A DNA stretch of 35,825 nucleotides from an uncultured Clostridia bacterium. GTDB lineage: Bacteria; Bacillota; Clostridia; Christensenellales; Aristaeellaceae. The stretch lies in the NCBI GenBank assembly GCA_946538975.1, contig CAMNHF010000014.1, positions 1 to 35,825 of the forward strand, in the 5' to 3' direction. Each line of letters begins with the position of its first letter. Position 1 is the first letter of the stretch. The notes beneath the pieces are model-generated. The model worked only from the letters and a program-made list of their open reading frames with translations, was not told the origin of the DNA and did not search any database. The translations under genes were made by a program, and so were the position numbers. This document shows, piece after piece, positions 1-7,444 of the stretch.

Positions 1-13
1 ATCACATCCCTTG

Positions 14-55
14 GCCCTCCCTTTGGGAGAGCTGGCGCACAGCGCCTGAGAGGGC
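14..55. repeat. REP-like intergenic palindrome
   Basis: The outer arms GCCCTC (14-19) and GAGGGC (50-55) are perfect complements. They enclose two small hairpins, CTCCC-TTT-GGGAG and GGCGC-ACA-GCGCC, so the whole unit can fold as a three-way junction or cruciform. This layout resembles the dispersed palindromic intergenic repeats common in Clostridia. Only one copy is seen in the window, so dispersal cannot be shown here. Confidence 0.5.
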
Positions 56-151
56 ACGCCGGAATCATGCATACCGAGTATCTCCCCGTCCTCACCGCTG
101 AGCAGCAACGGAACAGAGGCAGGAGCGCTGATTTCAATCAATTGCGCGCTG

Positions 152-180
152 TTGACAATCCGATTTCTGTCATATATACT
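152..180 (+). promoter_or_regulatory. SigA-type promoter of the ABC exporter operon
   Basis: A perfect -35 TTGACA (152-157) is followed by a 17-nt spacer and a -10 of TATACT (175-180, 5 of 6 matches). It lies about 80 nt upstream of the first exporter gene and is the only good promoter there. Confidence 0.75.
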
Positions 181-205
181 GCTCTATATGCTGTTCAATG
201 GAACA
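171..205. promoter_or_regulatory. Operator-like dyads over the -10 and start region
   Basis: Two short inverted repeats overlap the -10 and the probable transcription start: CATATA/TATATG (171-176 and 185-190) and TGTTC/GAACA (192-196 and 201-205, 4-nt spacer). The position suits a repressor such as a MarR or TetR family protein, which often controls drug exporters. No regulator gene is adjacent in the window, so the binding partner is unknown. Confidence 0.3.
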
Positions 206-259
206 GAGAGGAGCGCGGGCAGCCGGCCGTGTTCCTGCGTGAAGTGAGAGGGCGATACG

Positions 260-2026
260 ATGATCAAAAAACTGGCGGCCTACATCGGTCAGTACAGACG
301 GGCGGCGATCCTCACGCCAATCTGCATGATCGGCGAGGTGTTCATGGAAATGCTGATCCCCTACATCATGGCCTCCCTGATCGACGAGGGCGTGAGCAAG
401 GGGAATCTGGGCATGGTGGCGCTGTACGGCGGGCTGATGCTGGCGTGCGCCTTTGTGTCCCTTGGTTTCGGCGTGGGCGGCGGCAAGTTCGGCGCGGAGG
501 CCTCGGCGGGCTTCGCGGCCAACCTGCGCAGCGGGATGTACCGCAGCGTGCAGCGCTTCTCCTTCTCCAATATCGACAAGTTCTCCACGGCGGGCCTGGT
601 CACCCGCATGACCACGGACGTGACGAATGTGCAGAACGCCTTCCAGATGATCCTGCGCATCGCGGTCCGCGCGCCGCTGACGCTGATCACGGCGATGGTG
701 ATGTGCTTCCTGAAGAGCGCAGAGCTGTCCTCCGTCTTCCTGATCGCGGTGGCCGTGCTGTCCGTGTGCCTGGGGCTGATCGTGCGCGTGGCGATGAAGC
801 GCTTCTCCGAGGTGTTCACCCGCTACGACGCGGTGAATGCCTCCGTGCAGGAGAACGTCTCCGCGATCCGCGTGGTGAAGGCCTTCGTCCGCGAGGATTA
901 TGAGAACGAGAAGTTCTCGAAGGCGGCGAAGGCGCTCTACAGCCTCTTCGTCCGGGCGGAGAAGGTGGTCACCCTCAACAGCCCCGTGATGATGACGACG
1001 ATCTATGTGACCATCATCATGCTGTCCTGGCTGGGCGCGCAGGCGATCGTGACCGACGGCACCCTCACGACGGGCGACCTGACCAGCCTGTTCAGCTACG
1101 TCATGAGCGTGCTGATGTCGCTGATGATGCTGTCGATGATCTTCGTGATGCTCACCCTGTCGGCGGCCGGCGCGCGCCGCATTGTGGAGGTGCTGGACGA
1201 GGTGCCCGGCATCCAGAACCCCGCGGAGCCGGTGACTGAGGTGAAGGACGGTGCGGTGGACTTCAACCATGTGACCTTCGCCTACAAGCAGGGCTCCGGC
1301 GAGGCGACCCTGCGGGACATCGACATCCACATCCGCTCCGGCGAGACGATTGGCATCATCGGCGGCACCGGCTCCGGCAAGTCGTCGCTGGTCAGCCTGA
1401 TCTCCCGGCTGTACGACGTGACGGAGGGCAGCGTGTGCGTCGGCGGGCGAGACGTGCGGGACTACGACCTGACCGTCCTGCGCGACAACGTCTCCGTCGT
1501 GCTGCAGAAGAACCTGCTCTTCTCCGGCAGCATCCTGGAGAACCTGCGCTGGGGCAAGCCGGACGCGACGCTGGAGGAATGCCGGGCGGCCTGTGCGGCG
1601 GCCTGCGCGGACGAGTTCATCGACCGCATGCCGGACGGCTACGAGACCCGCATCGAGCAGGGCGGCAACAACGTCTCCGGCGGGCAGAAGCAGCGCCTGT
1701 GCATTGCCCGGGCCCTGCTGAAATCGCCCAAGGTGCTCATCCTGGACGACTCCACCTCCGCCGTGGACACCGCCACCGACGCGAAGATCCGCAAGGCCTT
1801 CCGCGAGGTGATCCCCGGCACGACCAAGCTGATCATCGCCCAGCGCATCACCTCCGTGCAGGACGCGGACCGCATCCTCGTGCTGGACAACGGCATGGTG
1901 AACGGCTTCGGCACGCATGAGGAGCTGCTGCGGACGAACACGATCTATCAGGAAATCTACGAGACGCAGACCAAGGGCGGCGGCGACTTCGACCGTCCCG
2001 AGCAGATGGGAGGTGACCAGGTATGA
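260..2026 (+). CDS. ABC exporter half-transporter, degenerate-site subunit
   Basis: 588-residue fused permease-ATPase of the type IV (multidrug/lipid) exporter class. The N-terminal ~320 residues form a six-helix transmembrane domain and the rest is the nucleotide-binding domain. Walker A GGTGSGKSS lies near residue 368 and the signature VSGGQ near 471. Walker B reads LILDDSTSA, with Asp in place of the catalytic Glu, and the switch loop reads IAQR instead of IAHR. Both changes mark the degenerate-site partner of heterodimeric exporters (TM287/288, YheI/YheH and BmrCD type). Its stop overlaps the start of the next gene by 4 bp (ATGA), so the two are probably translationally coupled. The ATG is preceded by a weak GAGAGGG ribosome site. 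The substrate cannot be told from sequence. Confidence 0.9.
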   Translation: MIKKLAAYIGQYRRAAILTPICMIGEVFMEMLIPYIMASLIDEGVSKGNLGMVALYGGLMLACAFVSLGFGVGGGKFGAEASAGFAANLRSGMYRSVQRFSFSNIDKFSTAGLVTRMTTDVTNVQNAFQMILRIAVRAPLTLITAMVMCFLKSAELSSVFLIAVAVLSVCLGLIVRVAMKRFSEVFTRYDAVNASVQENVSAIRVVKAFVREDYENEKFSKAAKALYSLFVRAEKVVTLNSPVMMTTIYVTIIMLSWLGAQAIVTDGTLTTGDLTSLFSYVMSVLMSLMMLSMIFVMLTLSAAGARRIVEVLDEVPGIQNPAEPVTEVKDGAVDFNHVTFAYKQGSGEATLRDIDIHIRSGETIGIIGGTGSGKSSLVSLISRLYDVTEGSVCVGGRDVRDYDLTVLRDNVSVVLQKNLLFSGSILENLRWGKPDATLEECRAACAAACADEFIDRMPDGYETRIEQGGNNVSGGQKQRLCIARALLKSPKVLILDDSTSAVDTATDAKIRKAFREVIPGTTKLIIAQRITSVQDADRILVLDNGMVNGFGTHEELLRTNTIYQEIYETQTKGGGDFDRPEQMGGDQV

Positions 2027-3969
2027 GCGGAGGGCCGCGCGGAAGGGGCTTTGTGCCCAGGCAGTCCATGAAGGGCCAGGGCAAGGTGCTCAGGCGGGTG
2101 CTGCAGACCGTGCTGAAGCACTACCTGCTGCAGGTGCTGCTGGTGGTGCTGTGCATTCTGGCCGCCACCTGGTGCACCCTGCAGGGGACGGTTTTCACCA
2201 AGACGCTGCTGGACGACTATATCGTCCCGATGCTGAACCATGTGCAGGGCGTGGAGAAGGAAGGCGTCGTGCCGATGGATCCGGCGGTCGGCTTCCCAAA
2301 GCTGGCCGGGGCCCTGGGCCGGCTGGGCATCATCCTGGCCTTCGGCGTGCTGTGCGCCTGGCTGTACAACCGGATCATGATCAATGTGTCGCAGGGCACC
2401 ATGCTGCGGCTGCGCACCGAGCTGTTCGAGCGGATGGAGAAGCTGCCCATCGCCTACTTCGACACCCATGCCCACGGCGACATCATGTCCGTCTACACCA
2501 ACGACGTGGACACCCTGCGCCAGCTGATCGGCCAGAGCCTGCCCACGCTGGTGGACTCGCTGGCCACCGTGGTGCTGACCTTTATCAGCATGGTGACGAC
2601 CTCCTGGCATCTGACGATCATCTCCATCGTGCTGATTTTCGTGACGATGGTGGTGTCCATGCGGCTGGCCGGGCGCGCGGGCAAGGGCTTCGTGCGCCAG
2701 CAGAAGACCCTGGGCGAGCTGAACGGCTACATCGAGGAGATGACCAGCGGCCAGAAGGTCGTGAAGGTGTTCAACCATGAGCAGGCGTCCATCGACGGCT
2801 TCACCCAGCTCAACGAGGAGCTGCGCGACGCGGCCACCGTGGCCAACGGCACGGCCAACATCATGGGCCCGGTCAACAACAACCTCGGCCACATCAGCTA
2901 CGTGATCTGCGCGGTGCTGGGCTCGGCGGCGTCCATCGCGGGCATCATTCCGCTGAGCCTGGGCAGCCTGGTCACCTTCCTGACGCTGAACCGCAACTTC
3001 TCCCGCCCGATCAGCCAGTTCAGCCAGCAGATGAATTCCATCGTGATGGCCATGGCCGGCGCGCAGCGCGTGTTCGCGATGATGGACGAGCAGCCGGAGA
3101 CCGACGACGGCTATGTGGAGCTGGTCAACGCGCGCATCGCGGAGGACGGCACGATCACGGAGACCGCGGAGCGCACCGGCGTGTGGGCCTGGAAGCATCC
3201 GCATCAGGCGGACGGCACGGTCAGCTACCGGCGGCTGCAGGGCGGCGTGACCATGGACGACGTGGACTTCGGCTATGTGCCGGAGAAGATCGTCCTGCAC
3301 AACATCACCCTCTATGCCAACCCGGGGCAGAAGATCGCCTTCGTCGGCGGCACCGGCGCAGGCAAGACCACGATCACCAACCTGATCAACCGCTTCTACG
3401 ACATCCAGGACGGCAAGATCCGCTACGACGACATCAACGTCAACAAGATCCGCAAGGCCGACCTGCGGCGCTCCCTGGGCATGGTGCTGCAGGACACCCA
3501 CCTGTTCACCGGCACCGTGATGGAGAACATCCGCTACGGCCGGCTGGACGCCACGGATGAGGAGTGCATGGAGGCGGCCCGCCTGGCCAACGCGGACGGC
3601 TTCATCCGCCGCCTGCCGGAGGGCTACAACACCTTCCTGCGCGGCGACGGCGCGAACCTCTCCCAGGGCCAGCGGCAGCTGCTGGCCATCGCCCGGGCCG
3701 CGGTAGCGGATCCGCCCTGCCTGATCCTCGACGAGGCGACCTCCTCCATCGACACCCGCACCGAGGCGCTGGTGCAGCGCGGCATGGACGCCCTGATGAA
3801 GGGCCGCACCACCTTCGTGATCGCCCACCGCCTCTCCACCGTGCGCGATGCGGACTGCATCATGGTGCTGGAGCAGGGCCGCATCATCGAGCGCGGCACC
3901 CACGACGAGCTGATCGCGCAGAAGGGCAAGTATTATCAGCTCTACACCGGCAACGCCATTCAGCAGTGA
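2023..3969 (+). CDS. ABC exporter half-transporter, catalytic subunit
   Basis: 648-residue permease-ATPase and partner of the preceding gene. It has an N-terminal cytoplasmic extension, a six-helix transmembrane domain, and an ATPase domain with Walker A GGTGAGKTT (near residue 441), signature LSQGQ (near 545), Walker B CLILDEATSSID with the catalytic Glu, and a normal IAHRLST switch. So this subunit supplies the canonical residues missing in its partner. About 60 extra residues, including a Trp-containing stretch (WAWKHPH), sit between the membrane and ATPase domains; linkers of this kind occur in the larger subunit of YheH-like pairs. A strong terminator follows 7 nt after the stop. Confidence 0.9.
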   Translation: MSGGPRGRGFVPRQSMKGQGKVLRRVLQTVLKHYLLQVLLVVLCILAATWCTLQGTVFTKTLLDDYIVPMLNHVQGVEKEGVVPMDPAVGFPKLAGALGRLGIILAFGVLCAWLYNRIMINVSQGTMLRLRTELFERMEKLPIAYFDTHAHGDIMSVYTNDVDTLRQLIGQSLPTLVDSLATVVLTFISMVTTSWHLTIISIVLIFVTMVVSMRLAGRAGKGFVRQQKTLGELNGYIEEMTSGQKVVKVFNHEQASIDGFTQLNEELRDAATVANGTANIMGPVNNNLGHISYVICAVLGSAASIAGIIPLSLGSLVTFLTLNRNFSRPISQFSQQMNSIVMAMAGAQRVFAMMDEQPETDDGYVELVNARIAEDGTITETAERTGVWAWKHPHQADGTVSYRRLQGGVTMDDVDFGYVPEKIVLHNITLYANPGQKIAFVGGTGAGKTTITNLINRFYDIQDGKIRYDDINVNKIRKADLRRSLGMVLQDTHLFTGTVMENIRYGRLDATDEECMEAARLANADGFIRRLPEGYNTFLRGDGANLSQGQRQLLAIARAAVADPPCLILDEATSSIDTRTEALVQRGMDALMKGRTTFVIAHRLSTVRDADCIMVLEQGRIIERGTHDELIAQKGKYYQLYTGNAIQQ

Positions 3970-3976
3970 CCCACAG

Positions 3977-4003
3977 GCCGGGGACGCACATCCCCGGCTT
4001 TTT
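3977..4003 (+). terminator. Intrinsic terminator of the ABC exporter operon
   Basis: Perfect 8-bp stem GCCGGGGA/TCCCCGGC with a 6-nt loop, followed by TTTTT, directly after the stop codon at 3969. Confidence 0.85.
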
Positions 4004-4182
4004 GCGTGCGGGGGCGGTTCTGCCCGCAGGCAGGATCCACGACGCGCATGCCGCCAACAACGAAGCTCCCGTCCGTATCGCACGTCTGTCTGTCCGCCCT
4101 GCGGCCCGCTGCCCGTTCCTGCCGCTTTGCCGGGAGGACTGGCCCTGTTTTGTACTGGCTTTGTATTTTGTGGGATTTCCCA

Positions 4183-4211
4183 TTGACACAGTGGGAGTTG
4201 CATGCTATGAT
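4183..4211 (+). promoter_or_regulatory. SigA promoter of the met leader/metNIQ operon
   Basis: Perfect -35 TTGACA (4183-4188), 17-nt spacer, and -10 TATGAT (4206-4211) with an extended -10 TGC immediately before it. The -35 lies inside a CCCA...TGGG dyad (about 4179-4194) that could be an operator. The stretch 4004-4182 upstream shows no gene. Confidence 0.8.
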
Positions 4212-4242
4212 ACGACTGAAATTCAGGAAAGGAGCGGGATGC

Positions 4243-4329
4243 ATGATGCGCGAATACCGGAGCATGACCTGTCGCATGGCGTGTTGCTGTCGTTGTACCG
4301 CATCGGCCATGCTCGTTCCTGTTGCCTGA
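4243..4329 (+). CDS. Cys/Met-rich leader peptide of the metNIQ operon
   Basis: 28-codon ORF preceded by AAAGGAG (4228-4234) at an 8-nt spacing. It contains five Cys and five Met codons. The centre reads MTCRMACCCRC, with three Cys codons in a row, and it begins with two Met codons. It sits between a consensus promoter and an intrinsic terminator just before metN. A short ORF enriched in the amino acids whose import it precedes is the classic layout of translation-coupled attenuation, as in trp and his leaders; polycysteine leader ORFs of this kind are known in mycobacteria. Within the ORF, GCATGGC (4274-4280) pairs perfectly with GCCATGC (4306-4312), placing a hairpin over the Cys codons. It is too short for the ORF track, where it appears only as the tail of a longer shadow frame. 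Expression and effector are inferred. Confidence 0.7.
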   Translation: MMREYRSMTCRMACCCRCTASAMLVPVA

Positions 4330-4366
4330 ATTTCCCCCCAGAGCCGGCAGGCGCCGGAGGGGTTCA

Positions 4367-4414
4367 ACGGAAGCAAACGGGCGGGCGCAGTGTACCCCGC
4401 ATTTTTGTTTCCGT
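4367..4414 (+). promoter_or_regulatory. Leader hairpin between leader peptide and attenuator
   Basis: An 11-bp helix (one G-U) pairs 4367-4377 with 4404-4414. Inside it, GCGGG (4381-4385) pairs with CCCGC (4396-4400) and is followed by ATTTTTG. The inner hairpin plus T-run could act as a weaker early terminator, while the longer helix would sequester the T-run. A further small hairpin, CCGGC/GCCGG, lies at 4344-4357. Confidence 0.4.
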
Positions 4415-4430
4415 GGAGACTGTGCATGCA

Positions 4431-4466
4431 GCCATGGGAAGCATTGATGCGGCCCATGGCTTTTTT
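4431..4466 (+). terminator. Attenuator terminator upstream of metN
   Basis: Perfect 8-bp stem GCCATGGG (4431-4438) / CCCATGGC (4453-4460), loop containing a further GCAT/ATGC pairing, then TTTTTT. It ends 17 nt before the metN start, leaving room only for the GGAAAGGG ribosome site. There is no gene immediately upstream other than the leader peptide, so its likely job is premature termination. The core CATGGC/GCCATG occurs twice in the leader peptide region and twice here, which allows alternative pairing. Confidence 0.8.
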
Positions 4467-4483
4467 CACGGAAAGGGATACCG

Positions 4484-5512
4484 ATGATTCAGATTGAACA
4501 TGTCAGCAAGACCTTCGCCGGCGGCAGCGGCGACGTGCACGCCCTACGGGATGTGAGCATCCGCGTGGAGAAGGGCGAGATCTACGGGATCGTGGGCTTC
4601 TCCGGGGCGGGGAAATCGACGCTGCTGCGGCTGGTGAACGGCCTGGAGCGCCCGGACGAGGGCAGTGTCACCGTGAACGGGCAGAAGCTGGCCGCGCTGA
4701 ACAAGGCGCAGCTGCGGCTGCTGCGGCGGAAGATCGGCATGGTCTTCCAGCAGTTCAACCTCCTGGAGGGCAAGACCGTCTTCGCCAATGTGGCGATTCC
4801 GCTGAAGCTGGCGGGCGTCAGCCGGGAGGAGACGGAGCGGCGCGTGGCCGAGGTGCTGCGCTTCGTGGAGCTGGAGGACAAGCGCACGGCCTACGTCAGC
4901 CAGCTCTCCGGCGGTCAGAAGCAGCGCGTGGGCATCGCGCGGGCCCTGGCCACCAACCCGGAGATCCTCCTGTGCGACGAGGCCACCAGCGCCCTGGACC
5001 CGCAGACCACCGAATCCATCCTCCGCCTCCTGCAGCGGGTGAACCGGGAGATGGGCGTCACGATCCTGCTGATCACCCACCAGATGCAGGTGATCCAGAT
5101 GATCTGCAGCAAGGTGGCGGTGATGGAGCAGGGCCGCGTGGTGGAGGAAGGCGCGGTGCTGGACGTCTTCGGCAGGCCGAAGGCGGAGGTCACCCGGCGG
5201 TTTGTCCGCACGGTGATCAACGACCGGATTCCCGAGAAGTTCGTCACCGTGGTGCGCAGCGAGACGCGCTACCAGCAGGTGGAGCTGCTCAAATTCATCG
5301 GCGACGCGGTGCAGGAGCCCCTCATCGCGCAGCTGTGCCGCACGCCGGGGCTGGAGGTCAACATCCTGGGCGCCAACATCCAGGAGATGCAGGGCAGTGT
5401 GATGTCCGTCTTCATCCTCCAGCTGATCGGCGAGGAGGCACTGGTGGCGGCGGCGGAGGAACGGATTGACGCGGCGGGTGCGCTGCGGGAAAGGCTGGTG
5501 ATGGACGAATGA
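4484..5512 (+). CDS. metN: Methionine import ABC transporter ATPase MetN
   Basis: 342-residue ATPase of the D/L-methionine uptake (MUT) family, acting at the inner face of the membrane with MetI and MetQ. Walker A is GFSGAGKS (residues 38-45), the Q-loop falls in MVFQQFNLL, the signature is LSGGQ (141-145), Walker B is LLCDEAT (162-168), and the switch His is in LITHQM. Residues of about 250-335 match the C-terminal NIL domain, which in MetN binds methionine and causes trans-inhibition. The length is normal for the family. The start ATG follows GGAAAGGG. It overlaps metI by 4 bp. Family members may carry methionine, selenomethionine or cystine-related substrates; the Cys-rich leader makes a Cys-linked role worth considering. 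Confidence 0.93.
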   Translation: MIQIEHVSKTFAGGSGDVHALRDVSIRVEKGEIYGIVGFSGAGKSTLLRLVNGLERPDEGSVTVNGQKLAALNKAQLRLLRRKIGMVFQQFNLLEGKTVFANVAIPLKLAGVSREETERRVAEVLRFVELEDKRTAYVSQLSGGQKQRVGIARALATNPEILLCDEATSALDPQTTESILRLLQRVNREMGVTILLITHQMQVIQMICSKVAVMEQGRVVEEGAVLDVFGRPKAEVTRRFVRTVINDRIPEKFVTVVRSETRYQQVELLKFIGDAVQEPLIAQLCRTPGLEVNILGANIQEMQGSVMSVFILQLIGEEALVAAAEERIDAAGALRERLVMDE

Positions 5513-6228
5513 ATCCGGCAAGCGGAAATGCGCAGGCGGCTGCGTTCGACTTTCCGGTCTGGTTCAAGCAGACCTTCGACATCAAGTTTGAAAAGCTGCT
5601 GAGCTCCCTGGGCGACACGGTCTACATGCTGGGCTGGGGCCTCATCATCGGCGCGGTGATCGGCTTCATCCTGGCGCTGCTGCTGGTCTTCTGCCGCAAG
5701 GGCGGCCTGTGGCAGAACCGCGTGGTCTACGCGGTGGTGAATGTGTATGTGAACATTGTCCGCTCCATGCCCTTCATCATCACGCTGGTGTTCGTCTTCC
5801 CGCTGACACGGCTGATCGTGGGCAAGACCTACGGCTCCACCGCCATGCTGGTGCCGCTGGTGATCTTCATCAGCCCCTATCTGGCGCGGCTGATGGAGAA
5901 CTCGCTGCTGGAGGTCTCCCCGGGCATCATCGAGGCGGCCCAGGCCATGGGCGCGACCACCTGGCAGATCATTACCCGCTTCATGCTGCCGGAGGCCCTC
6001 TCCTCCATCGTGCTGGCCCTGACGACCGGCACCGTGGGCCTGCTGGGCGCCACCGCGATGGCGGGCTATGCGGGCGGCGGCGGCGTGGGCGACCTGGCCC
6101 TGACCTACGGCTACCAGCGGTACAACCTGCCCCTGCTGATTCTCACCATCGTGATCCTGGTGCTCTTCGTCCAGCTGCTGCAGCTGCTGGGCAACAAGAT
6201 CAGCGCCAGGCTGCGGGCCCACCGCTGA
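5509..6228 (+). CDS. metI: Methionine import ABC transporter permease MetI
   Basis: 239-residue integral membrane permease with about five hydrophobic segments and the inner-membrane-component signature around EAAQAMGATTWQIITRFMLP, the EAA loop that contacts MetN. The N-terminus is about 20 residues longer than typical. The ATGA overlap with metN implies translational coupling. Confidence 0.92.
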   Translation: MNPASGNAQAAAFDFPVWFKQTFDIKFEKLLSSLGDTVYMLGWGLIIGAVIGFILALLLVFCRKGGLWQNRVVYAVVNVYVNIVRSMPFIITLVFVFPLTRLIVGKTYGSTAMLVPLVIFISPYLARLMENSLLEVSPGIIEAAQAMGATTWQIITRFMLPEALSSIVLALTTGTVGLLGATAMAGYAGGGGVGDLALTYGYQRYNLPLLILTIVILVLFVQLLQLLGNKISARLRAHR

Positions 6229-6242
6229 TATCATGGCCTTTC

Positions 6243-6266
6243 CCGTCTCTGTCCGGACAGGGACGG
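6243..6266 (+). promoter_or_regulatory. Intercistronic hairpin between metI and metQ
   Basis: A 24-nt near-perfect palindrome, CCGTCTCTGTCC / GGACAGGGACGG, with only one G-U position. It has no T-run, so it is unlikely to terminate. Hairpins in this place commonly stabilise the downstream binding-protein message, allowing more MetQ than MetNI; that role is inferred. Confidence 0.5.
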
Positions 6267-6333
6267 CAAGGATACACCCAATGTGAACCATTTTCCTGAC
6301 ACCTGTGCCCGACACAAGAAAGGAGAAAACCCC

Positions 6334-7164
6334 ATGAAGAAGCTTTTCGCCCTGCTGCTGGTCCTGGCGCTGGCCCTGTCCGCGCTGACCCTGGCCTCCG
6401 CCGAGGAGAAGACCGTCATCCGCTACTCCAAGTCCCAGGGGCCCTACTCCGAGCTGTTTGAGGACGGCATCATCCCGATCCTGGAAGCCCAGGGCTACAC
6501 CTTCGAGGTGGTCGAGGCCAGCGACCTGCTGGTGGCCGACAAGATGCTGGAAGACGGCGACGTGGACGTGAATGTGGAACAGCACACTGCCTACATCGAG
6601 ACCTTCTTCAACGCCAACAACAACGGCCATCTGGTGGGCATCAGCCCCATCCCGACCGTGCCGGCCGGCATCTTCTCCGCCCGCCACGCCTCCCTGGATG
6701 AGGTCGCCGACGGCATGACCATCGCCGTGGTCAACGACGCCTCCAACATGGCGCGCTGCCTGCTGATCCTGCAGAAGATCGGCTGGGTGAAGTTCGACGA
6801 GAATGTGGACATCACGGCCGTCACGCCCGACGACATCGTGGAGAACCCCTACAACCTGGAGATCATCCCGATGCTGAACGTGAACATCCCCACCAGCCTT
6901 GCCGACTACGACTTCGGCCTGATCACCGGCTCCATCGTGTGGAATGCCCGCGAGATCGTCGATCCGTCCTCTGCCCTGGCGCAGGAAGACGTGCTGCCGC
7001 ACCTGATCCTGCAGGTGACCGTGAAGGAGCAGGACGCGGAGACCGCCTGGGCGAAGGCCATCGTGGACGCCTACCACTCCGCCGAGTTCAAGGCCTACAT
7101 GGATGAGCACAACACCGGCATGTGGTACGTGCCCGAGGAGCTCTTCGCCGGCCTGGCGGAATAA
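6334..7164 (+). CDS. metQ: Methionine-binding protein MetQ (NlpA family)
   Basis: 276-residue extracytoplasmic substrate-binding protein that delivers methionine to MetNI. The family features are clear: the early IRYSKSQGPYSELF strand-helix, the AQGYTFEVVEASD segment, DVDVNVEQHTAYIE, and VVNDASNMARCLLILQKIGW. The start ATG has AAAGGAG at an 8-nt spacing; the ORF-track start at 6283 lacks this. The signal peptide ends LASAEEK with no cysteine, so it predicts signal peptidase I cleavage after ASA rather than lipidation. That is unusual, because MetQ proteins of Gram-positive bacteria are normally lipoproteins anchored at the membrane. It is the last gene of the operon. Confidence 0.92.
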   Translation: MKKLFALLLVLALALSALTLASAEEKTVIRYSKSQGPYSELFEDGIIPILEAQGYTFEVVEASDLLVADKMLEDGDVDVNVEQHTAYIETFFNANNNGHLVGISPIPTVPAGIFSARHASLDEVADGMTIAVVNDASNMARCLLILQKIGWVKFDENVDITAVTPDDIVENPYNLEIIPMLNVNIPTSLADYDFGLITGSIVWNAREIVDPSSALAQEDVLPHLILQVTVKEQDAETAWAKAIVDAYHSAEFKAYMDEHNTGMWYVPEELFAGLAE

Positions 7165-7183
7165 GAAACGCACAGCCCGAGGG

Positions 7184-7214
7184 CTGCCGCTGTCAAAGGC
7201 GGCAGTCCTTCTTT
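7184..7214 (+). terminator. Probable terminator after metQ
   Basis: 7-bp stem CTGCCGC (7184-7190) / GCGGCAG (7199-7205) followed by TCCTTCTTT, a T-rich but interrupted tail. It lies about 20 nt after the metQ stop. Confidence 0.6.
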
Positions 7215-7444
7215 GGTTCTTTCAGGAAAGTCAGGGAAAGGGATTGAAAGGAACCTGGCGAGCGTGAAGAAAAAACGGTGATCCCGGTACCCAGAAGCGA
7301 GGCGTTTGGCAGCCATCCTGGTCCATCCGGCTTCCTTTTCGCACCCGCGGCTCATCGATTTGACTGCAGGAATTTTACATAGTTGGTCGAAGTATTCCTT
7401 GGGCGTTGGCTCGACAAATCGGGATTTGTGGAGGAGGGGGCGCA

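Noticed and set aside
188-247. Short ORF between the exporter promoter and its first gene
   Set aside because: No ribosome site, and it lies over the candidate operator; no repeated amino acid pattern as in a leader peptide.
170-1918. Long minus-strand ORF (582 aa) antisense to the first exporter gene, and similar long antisense ORFs at 1957-4203 and 5269-7173
   Set aside because: His/Arg/Gly-rich composition typical of frames antisense to GC-rich genes, with no ribosome site and no domain.
4183-4483. SAM (S-box) or T-box riboswitch in the met leader
   Set aside because: I could not find the conserved S-box core or a T-box TGG-type sequence. The Cys/Met leader ORF explains the layout better, though a structure search would be decisive.
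7360-7388. TTGACT -35 upstream of the 7445 gene
   Set aside because: No -10 at a proper distance: the nearest TACATA is only 10 nt away.
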